This document shows, one piece after another, positions 24,341 to 32,996 of a DNA stretch of 64,000 bases. The DNA comes from Nocardia flavorosea NBRC 108225. Its GTDB lineage: Bacteria > Actinomycetota > Actinomycetes > Mycobacteriales > Mycobacteriaceae. The notes beneath the pieces were generated by a model. That model worked only from the letters and a program-made list of their open reading frames with translations. It was not told the origin of the DNA and did no database searches. The DNA lies in NCBI RefSeq assembly GCF_001613385.1, contig NZ_BDCG01000008.1:393394-457393 (forward strand), given 5' to 3'. Each line of letters opens with the position of its first letter. Positions within the stretch are counted from its first letter, which is position 1. Position numbers and translations under genes: made by a program.

Positions 24341-27046
24341 CTAGAGCTTGGTCAGGGTTTGGCTGAACTTCGGGATCAGCCGGATCTTGCCGCTACTGCC
24401 GAAATCGATCGTCACACTGGCCATATCCCCGACTCCGTCGGCCGCGACCACCCGGCCCAGCCCGTACTTGTCGTCGCTGACCCGGTCACCGACCGCCAGC
24501 ACCAGCCCGACATTGTTGCGGGCTACCCGCGCAGACCGGCCCTCGCGCGGGCCGGGGCGCGTTTCGCGGCCGCGGGGCCAGCCGCCGGTCCAGTCGTCGC
24601 CGGTGGATTCCGTATCTCGGCGGCGGCCGTACTGCGTGGGCGCCGACGAACGTTTCGGCTCGAGCCGCTGCCAGTCGATGAGATGGTCCGGAACCTCCTG
24701 CAGGAACCGGGACTCCGGATTGAACACCGGTTGCCCCCAGGCCGAACGGACCACTGCGCGGGTCAGGTACAGGCGGCGGCGTGCGCGGGTGATACCGACG
24801 TAGGCCAGCCGCCGTTCCTCGGCCAGTTCGGCCGGATCGCCGAGGGCCCGCAGATGCGGGAACTGCCCGTCCTCCCAGCCGGTGACGAAAACCACCGGGA
24901 ACTCCAGGCCCTTGGCGGTGTGCAAAGTCATCATGGTCACCATGCCCGACCCTTCGTCGGGAATCTGGTCGGCGTCGGCCACCAGTGAGACCCGTTCCAG
25001 GAACGCGGCCAGCGAGCCCGGTTCGGGCTCGCCCTCCCCGGCTTCCGGTACGAATCCCTCGGCGCGGGCCGCTTCCACGGCGTTGCGGGCCTCCGAACTG
25101 AACTCGCGGGCCACGCTGACCAGTTCGTTGAGGTTGTCCAGGCGTGCGCCGTCCTGCGGATCATCCGAGGACTCCAGTTCCGCCCGGTAGCCGGTGCGGT
25201 CCAGAACAGCCTCGACGACCGCCCCGACATCCGGGAAATCGAGTTCGTCCATTTCCCCCGCGGCCCGGATCTGTTCGAGCAGCGCGACGAAACCGGCGAT
25301 GGCGTTGCGCGCCCGCGTATTCAGCAACGCCACCTCGCCGGCAGCGGCATCGCGCAGTGCCTCCGCGAAACCGATACCGCGCGCTTCGGCGTGTACGGCG
25401 ACACAGGCTTCGGCGCGGTCACCGATACCGCGGCGTGGGGTGTTGAGAATCCGGCGCAAGCTCACCGCATCGTCGGGGTTCTCGAGTACCCGCAGATAGG
25501 CGACGATGTCGCGCACTTCCTTGCGCTCGTAGAACCGCACCCCGCCGACCACTTTGTACGGCAGGCCCATCCGGATGAAGATCTCCTCCAGCGCGCGGGA
25601 GTTGTTGTTGGTCCGATAGAACACGGCGATATCGGAGTAGCCGGCCTCGCCCGCGTCCACCAGCCGGTCGATCTCCCGGGCGACGAACGCAGCCTCGTCG
25701 TGTTCGTTGTCGGCGACGTACCCGGTGATCAGCTCACCTTCACCGGAATCGGTCCACAGCCGCTTGTCGCGCCGGTTGGTGTTGCGGGCGATCACGGCAT
25801 TGGCGGCGGTCAGGATGTTCTGGGTGGAGCGGTAGTTCTGCTCCAGCAGGATGGTCTCGGCGTCGGGGAAATCGCGTTCGAATTCCTCGATATTCCGGAT
25901 GGTGGCGCCGCGGAACGCGTAGATGGACTGGTCGGCGTCACCGACCACGCAGAGTTCACTGGGCGGTACCGACGGTGCAGACGGGGCCTCGGTGTCGACG
26001 GCGGCCGCCGCCCCGGCCTCGGCGTCGGCGGCTTCGGTCGCCGCCGCCGGGTCCGCCGCGCCGTGCCCGACGAGTTCCCGGACCAGCACATACTGTGCGT
26101 GGTTGGTGTCCTGGTATTCGTCGACCAGCACATGCCGGAAACGCCGGCGGTAATACTCGGCGACCTCCGGATGTTTCTGCAGCAGGCCGACAGTCTCACC
26201 GATGAGATCGTCGAAATCGAGCGCGTTCGCGGCCCGCAGCCGCCGCTGGTACTCGGTGTAGACGCGGGCGACGATGCGCGGCAGTTCGGCATCCTCGAAT
26301 TCGGCGTCCGAGCTCGCCTGCTCCGGACCGATCAGCTCGTTCTTCAGGTTCGAGATGGCGGTGGCCAGCATGCGCGCCGAGAATTTCTTGGGGTCCAGCT
26401 CCAGGTCCCGGCCGATCATGGTGAGCAGCCGGCGCGAATCGTCGGCATCGTAGATCGAGAAATTCGAGTTCATCCCCGGCAGCAGCGCCGACTGGGTGCG
26501 CAGAATTCGCACACAGCTGGAGTGGAAGGTCGACACCCACATGCTCGCGGCCCGCGGACCGACCAACTCGATGACGCGCTCCCGCATCTCCGCCGCGGCC
26601 TTGTTGGTGAACGTGATGGCCAGGATCTGCCCCGGGGTGACCCCCCGTTCGGCCAGCAGGTACGCGATCCGGCGGGTGAGCACGGCGGTCTTACCCGACC
26701 CCGCCCCGGCCACGATCAACAGCGGCCCTCCGCTGTGCAGTACGGCCGCCCGCTGCTGTGGATTGAGCCCTTCCAGCAGCTCCGCGGAGCGCCGCTGCGC
26801 CGCCTCGGTACGCTGCTGGGCCTGCTCGGCCTGTACCCGCCGCTGCAGCGCCGCCAGCCCGCTCTGTGTCCCGCCGCTCGACGTAGGGCCGGATACCGGC
26901 GGACGCGGCGCGATGCCCGCCGTCTCCAAACCGGGTAGCCTCGGCGCGTCCGGACCGTGCTCGTCCGCGCCGGAACCCGAGCGACCGGCGGCCGGGCGCT
27001 GAGGGCGGGAATGCGAATCCGAACGAGTTGCAGCCGTGGTGTCCAT
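24341..27046 (-). CDS. uvrD1: ATP-dependent DNA helicase UvrD1/PcrA
   Basis: 901 aa, an SF1A 3'-5' helicase for nucleotide-excision and other repair. Q motif GLNPQQRAAVL (93-103), Walker A AGAGSGKT (113-120), DEYQDTN Walker B, and GDADQSIYAFRGA motif III are present, as are VGITRARRRLYLTRA and a C-terminal Tudor-like domain ending VTIDFGSSGKIRLIPKFSQTL. Two oddities: a disordered N-terminal extension of about 85 residues, and an Ala-rich insert of roughly 35 residues (near 326-362) just before motif III, both absent from the mycobacterial protein as I recall it. ATG 27046 lies directly beside the dispersed repeat copy C. Confidence 0.95.
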   Translation of the reverse strand: MDTTAATRSDSHSRPQRPAAGRSGSGADEHGPDAPRLPGLETAGIAPRPPVSGPTSSGGTQSGLAALQRRVQAEQAQQRTEAAQRRSAELLEGLNPQQRAAVLHSGGPLLIVAGAGSGKTAVLTRRIAYLLAERGVTPGQILAITFTNKAAAEMRERVIELVGPRAASMWVSTFHSSCVRILRTQSALLPGMNSNFSIYDADDSRRLLTMIGRDLELDPKKFSARMLATAISNLKNELIGPEQASSDAEFEDAELPRIVARVYTEYQRRLRAANALDFDDLIGETVGLLQKHPEVAEYYRRRFRHVLVDEYQDTNHAQYVLVRELVGHGAADPAAATEAADAEAGAAAAVDTEAPSAPSVPPSELCVVGDADQSIYAFRGATIRNIEEFERDFPDAETILLEQNYRSTQNILTAANAVIARNTNRRDKRLWTDSGEGELITGYVADNEHDEAAFVAREIDRLVDAGEAGYSDIAVFYRTNNNSRALEEIFIRMGLPYKVVGGVRFYERKEVRDIVAYLRVLENPDDAVSLRRILNTPRRGIGDRAEACVAVHAEARGIGFAEALRDAAAGEVALLNTRARNAIAGFVALLEQIRAAGEMDELDFPDVGAVVEAVLDRTGYRAELESSDDPQDGARLDNLNELVSVAREFSSEARNAVEAARAEGFVPEAGEGEPEPGSLAAFLERVSLVADADQIPDEGSGMVTMMTLHTAKGLEFPVVFVTGWEDGQFPHLRALGDPAELAEERRLAYVGITRARRRLYLTRAVVRSAWGQPVFNPESRFLQEVPDHLIDWQRLEPKRSSAPTQYGRRRDTESTGDDWTGGWPRGRETRPGPREGRSARVARNNVGLVLAVGDRVSDDKYGLGRVVAADGVGDMASVTIDFGSSGKIRLIPKFSQTLTKL

Positions 27047-27063
27047 CGGTTGTTCACGCTACC

Positions 27064-27211
27064 GCTGTGTTTATTTGCGCGCTGGCGCGCGCTGGGTTTT
27101 GGCCCCCTTGGTCCCTGCGTTCAGCCCGCGATACTCGCGCCTGCGGCGCATTGTCTCGCGGGCTGAACGCAGGGACGGGCCAAAACCCACCAAGGGCCTC
27201 GCTGAACTCGG
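27064..27211 (-). repeat. Dispersed hairpin repeat, copy C (long stem)
   Basis: A perfect 21-bp inverted repeat, GTCCCTGCGTTCAGCCCGCGA (27111-27131) with its complement at 27156-27176, is flanked by a second pairing, TGGGTTTTGGCCC (27093-27105) with GGGCCAAAACCCA (27177-27189). A 5-base bulge separates the two stems on one side. On the minus strand it reads CAGCGAGGCCCTTGG, GGTTTTGGCCCGTCCCTGC, and GGGACCAAGGGGGCC, matching copies A and B. It lies just upstream of uvrD1. A cruciform or strong RNA hairpin is possible. Confidence 0.75.
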
Positions 27212-27485
27212 CGCCGCCAGGGGCGCGCGCGGGCAGCGGACCGCCTTCACTTTGCAGACCCTCCGGGGCGTGGCAAACTGGCAGCATGGTTTGCCCTTTT
27301 GTGAAACAACCGCTCCGGCTGTGTGCACAGCGGGACCACAGCCCGGGCACCTGAGGCCGGGAGGGCAGGTAGGGGGGTTACGGGACTACCAGACCCATCG
27401 GGTCTGTTTCACAGTGAAGGAACTCTGGACCGGTAACGCGAAGCGGTGCGACGGCGATCCAGGTTCTGACACGAGGAGATGAATG
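27212..27485 (+). other. Leader region upstream of chorismate mutase
   Basis: 274 bp without a gene. A small hairpin, CAGACCC-ATC-GGGTCTG (27390-27406), is followed by TTTC, which would fit a weak terminator or attenuator about 80 bp before the start. TTCACAGTGAA (27409-27419) is a short palindrome. No riboswitch or tRNA is recognised. Confidence 0.35.
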
Positions 27486-27797
27486 ATGAGCACACCCGCC
27501 ACGGCGACCGGGTCGGATTCGACAACCGGCACGGAATCGGAGCTCCCTCGGACCGAAGCCGAGATCGAGAAGCTTCGTAAGGAAATCGACCAGCTCGACG
27601 CGGAGATCCTGGCGGCGATCAAACGCCGGACCGAGATCTCCCGTGTTATCGGCCGCACCCGGATGGCCTCCGGTGGCACCCGGCTGGTGCACAGCCGGGA
27701 GATGAAGGTGCTGGAACGCTTCAGTGAGCTGGGTCAGGAGGGGCATACGCTGGCGATGCTGCTGCTGCGGCTCGGTCGCGGCCGGCTCGGCCGGTAG
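27486..27797 (+). CDS. Chorismate mutase, AroQ type (Rv0948c-like)
   Basis: 103 aa. It converts chorismate to prephenate for Phe and Tyr synthesis. After a 25-residue disordered start, the helical fold has IEKLRKEIDQLDAEILAAIK, RTEISRVIG, then SREMKVLERFSELG and the C-terminal LLLRLGRGRLG. The last segment is almost identical to the M. tuberculosis intracellular mutase, whose activity is raised by binding DAHP synthase through its C-terminus. ATG 27486 was preferred to 27483 because GAGGAG is then 7 bases away. It is divergent from uvrD1, as in mycobacteria. Confidence 0.93.
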   Translation: MSTPATATGSDSTTGTESELPRTEAEIEKLRKEIDQLDAEILAAIKRRTEISRVIGRTRMASGGTRLVHSREMKVLERFSELGQEGHTLAMLLLRLGRGRLGR

Positions 27798-27845
27798 ACC
27801 ACCGAAACCACACGCGGCGGCCCGCAGACCGCCGCACTGCCGCGA

Positions 27846-27876
27846 ACCGCCCCGGGTGTCGACGCCCCGGGGCGGT
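27846..27876. terminator. Bidirectional hairpin between chorismate mutase and aldehyde dehydrogenase genes
   Basis: ACCGCCCCGGG (27846-27856) pairs with CCCGGGGCGGT (27866-27876), an 11-bp perfect stem with a 9-base loop, in the 92-bp gap between two convergent stops. It can serve both transcripts. Confidence 0.8.
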
Positions 27877-27889
27877 CGTATGTCGCGGC

Positions 27890-29344
27890 TCAGGTCATCG
27901 CGATGTACTTCGTGGACAAATATTCCTCGATCCCCTCGGTACCGCCCTCCCGGCCGAATCCGGAGGCCTTGACACCACCGAAGGGGGCGGCGGGATCCGA
28001 GATGACGCCGCGGTTCACTCCCACCATGCCGCTCTCCAGGCCTTCCGCGACCCGCAGTGCCCGGTCGAGATCCCGCGTGTAGACATAGCTGACCAATCCG
28101 TATTCGGTGTCGTTGGCGGCGGCCAGCCCCTCGTCCTCGGTATCGAAGGCGATGATCGGGGCGACCGGCCCGAATACCTCCTCGCGCAGGATCCGGGCGC
28201 CGTCGGGGATATCGGTGAGGATGGTCGCCGGGTAGAACCAGCCCGGCCCGACCGGAGCCTTACCGCCCAGCCGAACGGTCGCACCACCGGATACCGCGTC
28301 GTCGACCAGCTCGGACACCGTGGAGAGCTGCTCGGAGTTGATCAGCGGGCCCAGGGTGGTGTCCGGGTCGGTACCGGGCCCCATCCGGACCTGTTCGTTC
28401 ATCGCCGCGGCGAACTTATCGGTGAACTCGGCCAGCACCCCACGCTGCACGTGGAACCGGTTCGCCGCCGTACACGCCTCCCCGCCGTTGCGCAGTTTCG
28501 CCAGCATGGCTCCCTGGACAGCGGCATCGATATCGGCATCGTCGAACACCACGAACGGCGCGTTACCGCCGAGCTCCATCGAGGTGCGCAGCAGACCGTG
28601 CGCGGATTTCTCGACCAGCGACCGGCCGACCTCGGTGGAGCCGGTGAAGGTGAGTTTGCGCAGCCGGGGATCCTCCAGCAGCGGCTGGGTCACCGCACCG
28701 GAGCGCCGGGAGGTGATCACCGACAGCACGCCCTCGGGCAGTCCCGCATCGGCGCAGAGTTTCGCCAGCAACAGCATCGTGAGCGGAGTGGCCGACGCCG
28801 GTTTCACGATCATGGTGCACCCCGCGGCGAGGGCCGGTCCGATCTTGCGGGTCCCCATCGCAAGCGGAAAATTCCACGGCGTGATGGCCAGGCACGGCCC
28901 CACCGGCTGTTTGTGCACGAGGATCCGGCCGGTACCGGACGGGGCATGCAGATAACGGCCGCTGATCCGCGCCGCCTCCTCGCTGAACCAGCGGAAGAAC
29001 TCGGCGCCGTAGCGCACCTCGTTACGGCTCTCCGGAAGGGCCTTGCCCATCTCCAGAGTCATCAGCAATGCGAAGTCCTCCGCCCGCGCGGTGATCCGGT
29101 CGAACACCGCCCGCAGGATCTCGCCCCGCTCCCGCGCCGGAGTCGCCGCCCAGTCCGCCTGAACGGCCGCTGCGGCGTCCAGCGCCCGCACGGCGTCCTC
29201 AGGGGTGGCGTCCGCGACCTCGGCTATCACATCACCGTTGGCGGGGTTGTGCACCGCGAACGTGCCGCCACCGGCGGCACCGACGGGTCCCCCGATCCAC
29301 AGCTGCTTCGGTACAGAATCGAGTACATCGGTTTCTGAGGCCAT
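27890..29344 (-). CDS. gabD: NAD(P)-dependent succinate-semialdehyde dehydrogenase family protein
   Basis: 484 aa. Catalytic residues of the aldehyde dehydrogenase fold are visible: Asn158 in TPWNFP, Lys181 in IVKPA, Glu257 in MELGGNAPF and nucleophile Cys291 in NGGEACTAANRF. Length and sequence such as FRWFSEEAARISGR fit the SSADH (GabD) subfamily, which oxidises succinate semialdehyde to succinate; other short-chain aldehydes are possible. ATG 29344 was chosen because family proteins start near here; the frame is open upstream but runs into the dispersed repeat. It stands alone, with no GABA transaminase gene nearby. Confidence 0.9.
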   Translation of the reverse strand: MASETDVLDSVPKQLWIGGPVGAAGGGTFAVHNPANGDVIAEVADATPEDAVRALDAAAAVQADWAATPARERGEILRAVFDRITARAEDFALLMTLEMGKALPESRNEVRYGAEFFRWFSEEAARISGRYLHAPSGTGRILVHKQPVGPCLAITPWNFPLAMGTRKIGPALAAGCTMIVKPASATPLTMLLLAKLCADAGLPEGVLSVITSRRSGAVTQPLLEDPRLRKLTFTGSTEVGRSLVEKSAHGLLRTSMELGGNAPFVVFDDADIDAAVQGAMLAKLRNGGEACTAANRFHVQRGVLAEFTDKFAAAMNEQVRMGPGTDPDTTLGPLINSEQLSTVSELVDDAVSGGATVRLGGKAPVGPGWFYPATILTDIPDGARILREEVFGPVAPIIAFDTEDEGLAAANDTEYGLVSYVYTRDLDRALRVAEGLESGMVGVNRGVISDPAAPFGGVKASGFGREGGTEGIEEYLSTKYIAMT

Positions 29345-29472
29345 ACACCTAAGCCTAGGTCGCGAACCCCGCGATATCCCTGGCTCGCGAGGACAGTATT
29401 CATGGCGCATCCTCGGGCTGCGCGGGATCCGGGGCCCGACACACATCTCCGACGCGCCCAGCCATGGCACCG

Positions 29473-29556
29473 AGTCCAGCGAGGCCCTCGAAGGTTTCGG
29501 CCCCTCCAAGGGGGCCGAAACCCGCGCCACCGAAGGCGGCGCAAAATAGGCAGAGC
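29473..29556 (+). repeat. Dispersed hairpin repeat, copy B (short)
   Basis: AGTCCAGCGAGGCCCTCGAAGG-type start, then GGTTTCGGCCCC (29493-29504) paired with GGGGCCGAAACC (29511-29522) across a 6-base loop, then CGCGCCACCGAAGGCGGCGCAAAA. It matches the ends of copy A but lacks the middle, giving a short 12-bp stem. It ends 18 bp before the pgi start, between the divergent aldehyde dehydrogenase and pgi genes. Confidence 0.75.
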
Positions 29557-29573
29557 TTGTACGCTCGGCTGGT

Positions 29574-31211
29574 GTGAGCGTCGACATCACCGCATCGGCG
29601 GCATGGCGGAAATTGCAGGATCATCACGAGGCGATCGCCGCCCTCCGGCTCAGGGATCTGTTCGCCGACGATCCGGCACGTGGCCGTGACCTGAGAGTGA
29701 CCGCCGGTGATCTGCTGATCGATTACAGCAAACACCGGATCACCCGGGAAACATTGCGCCTGCTGGTCGAATTGGCGGACGAGGCCGGGGTGGCGGCACA
29801 GCGGGACCGGATGCTGCAGGGCAGCCATATCAACACCTCCGAGGATCGCGCGGTCGGGCACACGGCGTTGCGGCTACCGCCGGGGAGTTCGGTGACGATC
29901 GATGGCGAAGACGCCGGTGCCGCGGTGCACGAGGTACTCGGCCGGATGCGCGATTTCGCCGACGCCGTCCGTTCCGGGCAGTGGCGCGGCGCCACCGGGC
30001 AGCGGATCCACACGGTGGTCAATATCGGTATCGGCGGTTCGGATCTGGGTCCGGTCATGGTGCATCAGGCGCTGCGGCACTATGTGGACGCCGGGATCGA
30101 CGCCCGTTTCGTATCCAATGTCGATCCGGCCGATCTGGTGGCGAAACTCGCCGGCCTGGACCCGGCCACCACCCTGTTCATCGTCGCCTCGAAAACCTTT
30201 TCCACATTGGAGACCCTGACCAACGCGACGGCTGCCCGCCGCTGGCTGACCGCCGCGCTGGGTGCGGATGCGGTGGCGAAACACTTCGTGGCGGTTTCCA
30301 CGAATGCCGAACGGGTGGCGGAATTCGGGATCGACACGGCCACCATGTTCGGCTTCTGGGATTGGGTCGGCGGCCGGTACTCGGTGGATTCGGCCATCGG
30401 GCTGTCGGTGATGGTCACGGTCGGCCCGGACCGGTTCGCCGAGTTCCTGGCCGGTATGCACACCATGGACCGCCATTTCGCCACCGCGCCGCCGGAAACC
30501 AACGCGCCGATGCTGCTGGCGTTGCTGGGCGTGTGGTACTCGAATTTCTTCGGCGCCCAATCCCGGGCGGTACTCCCGTATTCGAACGACCTGGCCCGGT
30601 TCCCGGCCTATCTACAGCAGCTCACCATGGAGTCGAACGGTAAATCGGTACGCGCCGACGGCACCCCGGTCACGACGTCCACCGGGGAGATCTTCTGGGG
30701 CGAACCGGGCACCAACGGCCAGCACGCGTTCTATCAGCTGCTGCACCAGGGAACCCGGCTCATTCCCGCCGATTTCATCGGGTTCGCCCGGCCCACCGAC
30801 GATCTGCCCACCCGCGACGGCACCGGCAGTATGCACGACATCCTGATGAGCAACCTGTTTGCACAGACCAAGGTTCTCGCGTTCGGGAAAACTGCCGAGG
30901 AGATCGCTGCGGAGGGCACACCCCCGGAATTGGTGCCGCACAAGGTGATGCCAGGGAACCGCCCGAGTACGACGATCTTGGCGCCGCAGTTGACGCCCGC
31001 GGTGCTCGGGCAACTGATCGCACTCTACGAACACCAGGTGTTCGTGGCAGGGGTCGTCTGGGGTATCGACAGTTTCGACCAGTGGGGCGTGGAACTCGGT
31101 AAACAGCAGGCGCTCGAGCTGGCACCGCTGCTCACCTCGGCCGAAGATCCCGCGCCGCAGGGGGATTCCTCGACCGACCATCTGATTCGCTGGTACCGCG
31201 ACAATCGCTGA
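29574..31211 (+). CDS. pgi: Glucose-6-phosphate isomerase
   Basis: 545 aa. It interconverts glucose-6-phosphate and fructose-6-phosphate. Signatures include [17 protein letters not shown], the catalytic [19 protein letters not shown] block, [20 protein letters not shown] and the C-terminal [17 protein letters not shown] with catalytic Lys. The start is GTG 29574 ([12 protein letters not shown]). Length is normal. It is a monocistronic gene; copy B of the dispersed repeat sits where the promoter or 5' UTR should be. In M. tuberculosis pgi is also near chorismate mutase and uvrD1. Confidence 0.97.
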   Translation: MSVDITASAAWRKLQDHHEAIAALRLRDLFADDPARGRDLRVTAGDLLIDYSKHRITRETLRLLVELADEAGVAAQRDRMLQGSHINTSEDRAVGHTALRLPPGSSVTIDGEDAGAAVHEVLGRMRDFADAVRSGQWRGATGQRIHTVVNIGIGGSDLGPVMVHQALRHYVDAGIDARFVSNVDPADLVAKLAGLDPATTLFIVASKTFSTLETLTNATAARRWLTAALGADAVAKHFVAVSTNAERVAEFGIDTATMFGFWDWVGGRYSVDSAIGLSVMVTVGPDRFAEFLAGMHTMDRHFATAPPETNAPMLLALLGVWYSNFFGAQSRAVLPYSNDLARFPAYLQQLTMESNGKSVRADGTPVTTSTGEIFWGEPGTNGQHAFYQLLHQGTRLIPADFIGFARPTDDLPTRDGTGSMHDILMSNLFAQTKVLAFGKTAEEIAAEGTPPELVPHKVMPGNRPSTTILAPQLTPAVLGQLIALYEHQVFVAGVVWGIDSFDQWGVELGKQQALELAPLLTSAEDPAPQGDSSTDHLIRWYRDNR

Positions 31212-31273
31212 CCTCCGCGCTGGGTGTGGACGCCCCTACGCCGTCCTCTCCCCGACGATTCCATGATCGTCCC

Positions 31274-32836
31274 TCACCACGGCACCATCGGGAGGCCGAT
31301 ACGCCCCGCGGTATCCGCGGCGAGCCGGTGCAACCCGGCGACGTCCGGTACCCGCACGGGATCGAGACTCGCCAGCGTCAGGAGATAGTCACCGCGGAAC
31401 CGGCACAGGTAACCGGACAACCGGGTCCGCGGGCGGCGCGCGTGGGTCAGACCCGGGTGGATGGCGCGGGCAGCGACACCGGTGCAGCCGTGCGGCCCGA
31501 GGGCGTGCAGCGGCTCCGGTATCGGGCCGATATTCGAACACAGGATGTCGCGCTCCCCGGCCCCTCGGGACAGCAGGTACGCCACCCGATCCGGGACGAG
31601 ATGCAGGATTTCCTCCGGCAGTCCGGCGGGGCTCGATATCCGGCGTTCGTAGGCGGCGCGGCTTTTCGCTCGGATCGCGCCGGGATCGTCACCGGGTGCA
31701 ACGATGATCTCGGTCATCGCGAGATCGTTGTCGATCCGGGGTTCGTCGCGGGTGTCCACCGGCAGACTCGCCACGATCTCGCGTCCGGGAAAACCGGCGG
31801 CCCACAGTGTGTTCGCCACGAACCAGATGAACACACCGTTCGGCGTACCACCGCTCGCCGCGGCTACCCGGTCCCATTCCTGGGCGGGACACCGCAGCAC
31901 GAGCGCCGGCACCGGCAGATCGGCGTGCGCGACGGCGGTACCGACGGGGTGGCTGGAATCTGATTCGGGCGACCGGCTGCCACCGGGCCTCCCTGCCGGC
32001 CTCTCACGCAACCGCATCTCTGCCGGCATTTCATGCCGCCACCAGAGTCGAAAACGCTCCGCGGTCCGTGCTCGCTGGAGTGCGGTTCGCGCGGCACGGA
32101 CGGTGCCGACGAGGACCGTGGCGCAGGTTTCGGCGGCATCGACCCAGTCCGACTCCGGATCGCCGCCCGGCTGCACACTGCCGCCGGCGCTGCTGTCGCG
32201 CCCCGGTGCGGGTTCGCGATCCGGCGCGGGTTCGTGACCAGGCTCATGTTCACCACCCGGCGCGGGTCCACGGCCAAGCACACGTTCACCACCCGGCGCA
32301 GGTCCACGGCCAAGCACACGTTCACCACCCGGCGCAAGTCCACGGCCCGGTGCGAGTTCGGAGCGTGGCCCGGGTTCGAGGTCCGGTCCGTTTCCGGCCG
32401 ACGCTGCGAGCGCCTGTTCGACGGCGATAACCAGTCCCCGGGCGTCGGTGAGAACATGTGAACAGGTGAGGGCGACGACCGTGCCACCGTCGGTGAGCGG
32501 CGCCGCCGACAGGCGCCAGCCGGGGCCGTGCCGTGGATCCAGTCCTGCACCCCGTCCGTCTGCCCACGACAAGATGTCGTCCACCCGAAGTGGTGCCGAC
32601 GCCATATCGAGCGGGTGGGCGCGAATACTGGTCTGCCAGCGGTCCCGGGCGCCGGGAACTCCGGACCGAACGACCCGGCGGCCGAGCGGGCCCACGCACA
32701 GGGCGTCGTGCAACCGGTCGAGCCGGGCGCGATCCACCGCGTCCGCCGTCCGCCACAGCCCCTGAAGCGCGATGGGCGTACCCATCCCCTGATGGGTACG
32801 CAGGAAAATACCGTCGATAACGCTCAGTCGGCGCAT
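31274..32836 (-). CDS. Condensation/WS-DGAT-fold acyltransferase-like protein
   Basis: 520 aa. MRRLSVIDGIFLR resembles the start of wax ester synthase/DGAT-like proteins. The catalytic HHxxxDG motif appears as CSHVLTDARG (Ser126-His127 to Asp131), so the second His and Asp are kept but the first His is Ser. The C-terminal half has GVFIWFVANTLWAAGF and SLPVDTRDEPRIDNDLA, which fit the second half of the condensation-like fold. Between them is a Gly/Pro/Glu-rich region (about 150-210) with a 12-residue tandem repeat. Substrate is unknown; trehalose-lipid or triacylglycerol acylation is a guess. It is convergent with pgi. Confidence 0.6.
   Translation of the reverse strand: MRRLSVIDGIFLRTHQGMGTPIALQGLWRTADAVDRARLDRLHDALCVGPLGRRVVRSGVPGARDRWQTSIRAHPLDMASAPLRVDDILSWADGRGAGLDPRHGPGWRLSAAPLTDGGTVVALTCSHVLTDARGLVIAVEQALAASAGNGPDLEPGPRSELAPGRGLAPGGERVLGRGPAPGGERVLGRGPAPGGEHEPGHEPAPDREPAPGRDSSAGGSVQPGGDPESDWVDAAETCATVLVGTVRAARTALQRARTAERFRLWWRHEMPAEMRLRERPAGRPGGSRSPESDSSHPVGTAVAHADLPVPALVLRCPAQEWDRVAAASGGTPNGVFIWFVANTLWAAGFPGREIVASLPVDTRDEPRIDNDLAMTEIIVAPGDDPGAIRAKSRAAYERRISSPAGLPEEILHLVPDRVAYLLSRGAGERDILCSNIGPIPEPLHALGPHGCTGVAARAIHPGLTHARRPRTRLSGYLCRFRGDYLLTLASLDPVRVPDVAGLHRLAADTAGRIGLPMVPW
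32249..32356 (-). repeat. 36-bp in-frame tandem repeat in the acyltransferase-like gene
   Basis: Three consecutive 36-bp units start at 32249, 32285 and 32321 with TTCACCACCCGGCGC; the first two differ at one base and the third diverges at its end. They encode GRGPAPGGERVL-type units of 12 residues in a disordered inter-lobe linker. In-frame length allows expansion or contraction without breaking the protein. Confidence 0.85.
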
Positions 32837-32996
32837 CAGCTCAGGCTAGCCATCTCCTCCGGCGAGCCCTGTGGAATCCCGCCCTGCTCACAGCTGTCGG
32901 CGCACCCGTGGACGATGTGATGTTCCGGCACACCGGCGCGACCCTGGTGCCGGTCGAGCCACAGACTTACCGGCACATCGTGACGACGGTGCGGGC

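Noticed and set aside
27890..29590. Longer 566-codon form of the aldehyde dehydrogenase
   Set aside because: The extra 82 codons run through the dispersed repeat and lack family similarity; ATG 29344 fits the family start.
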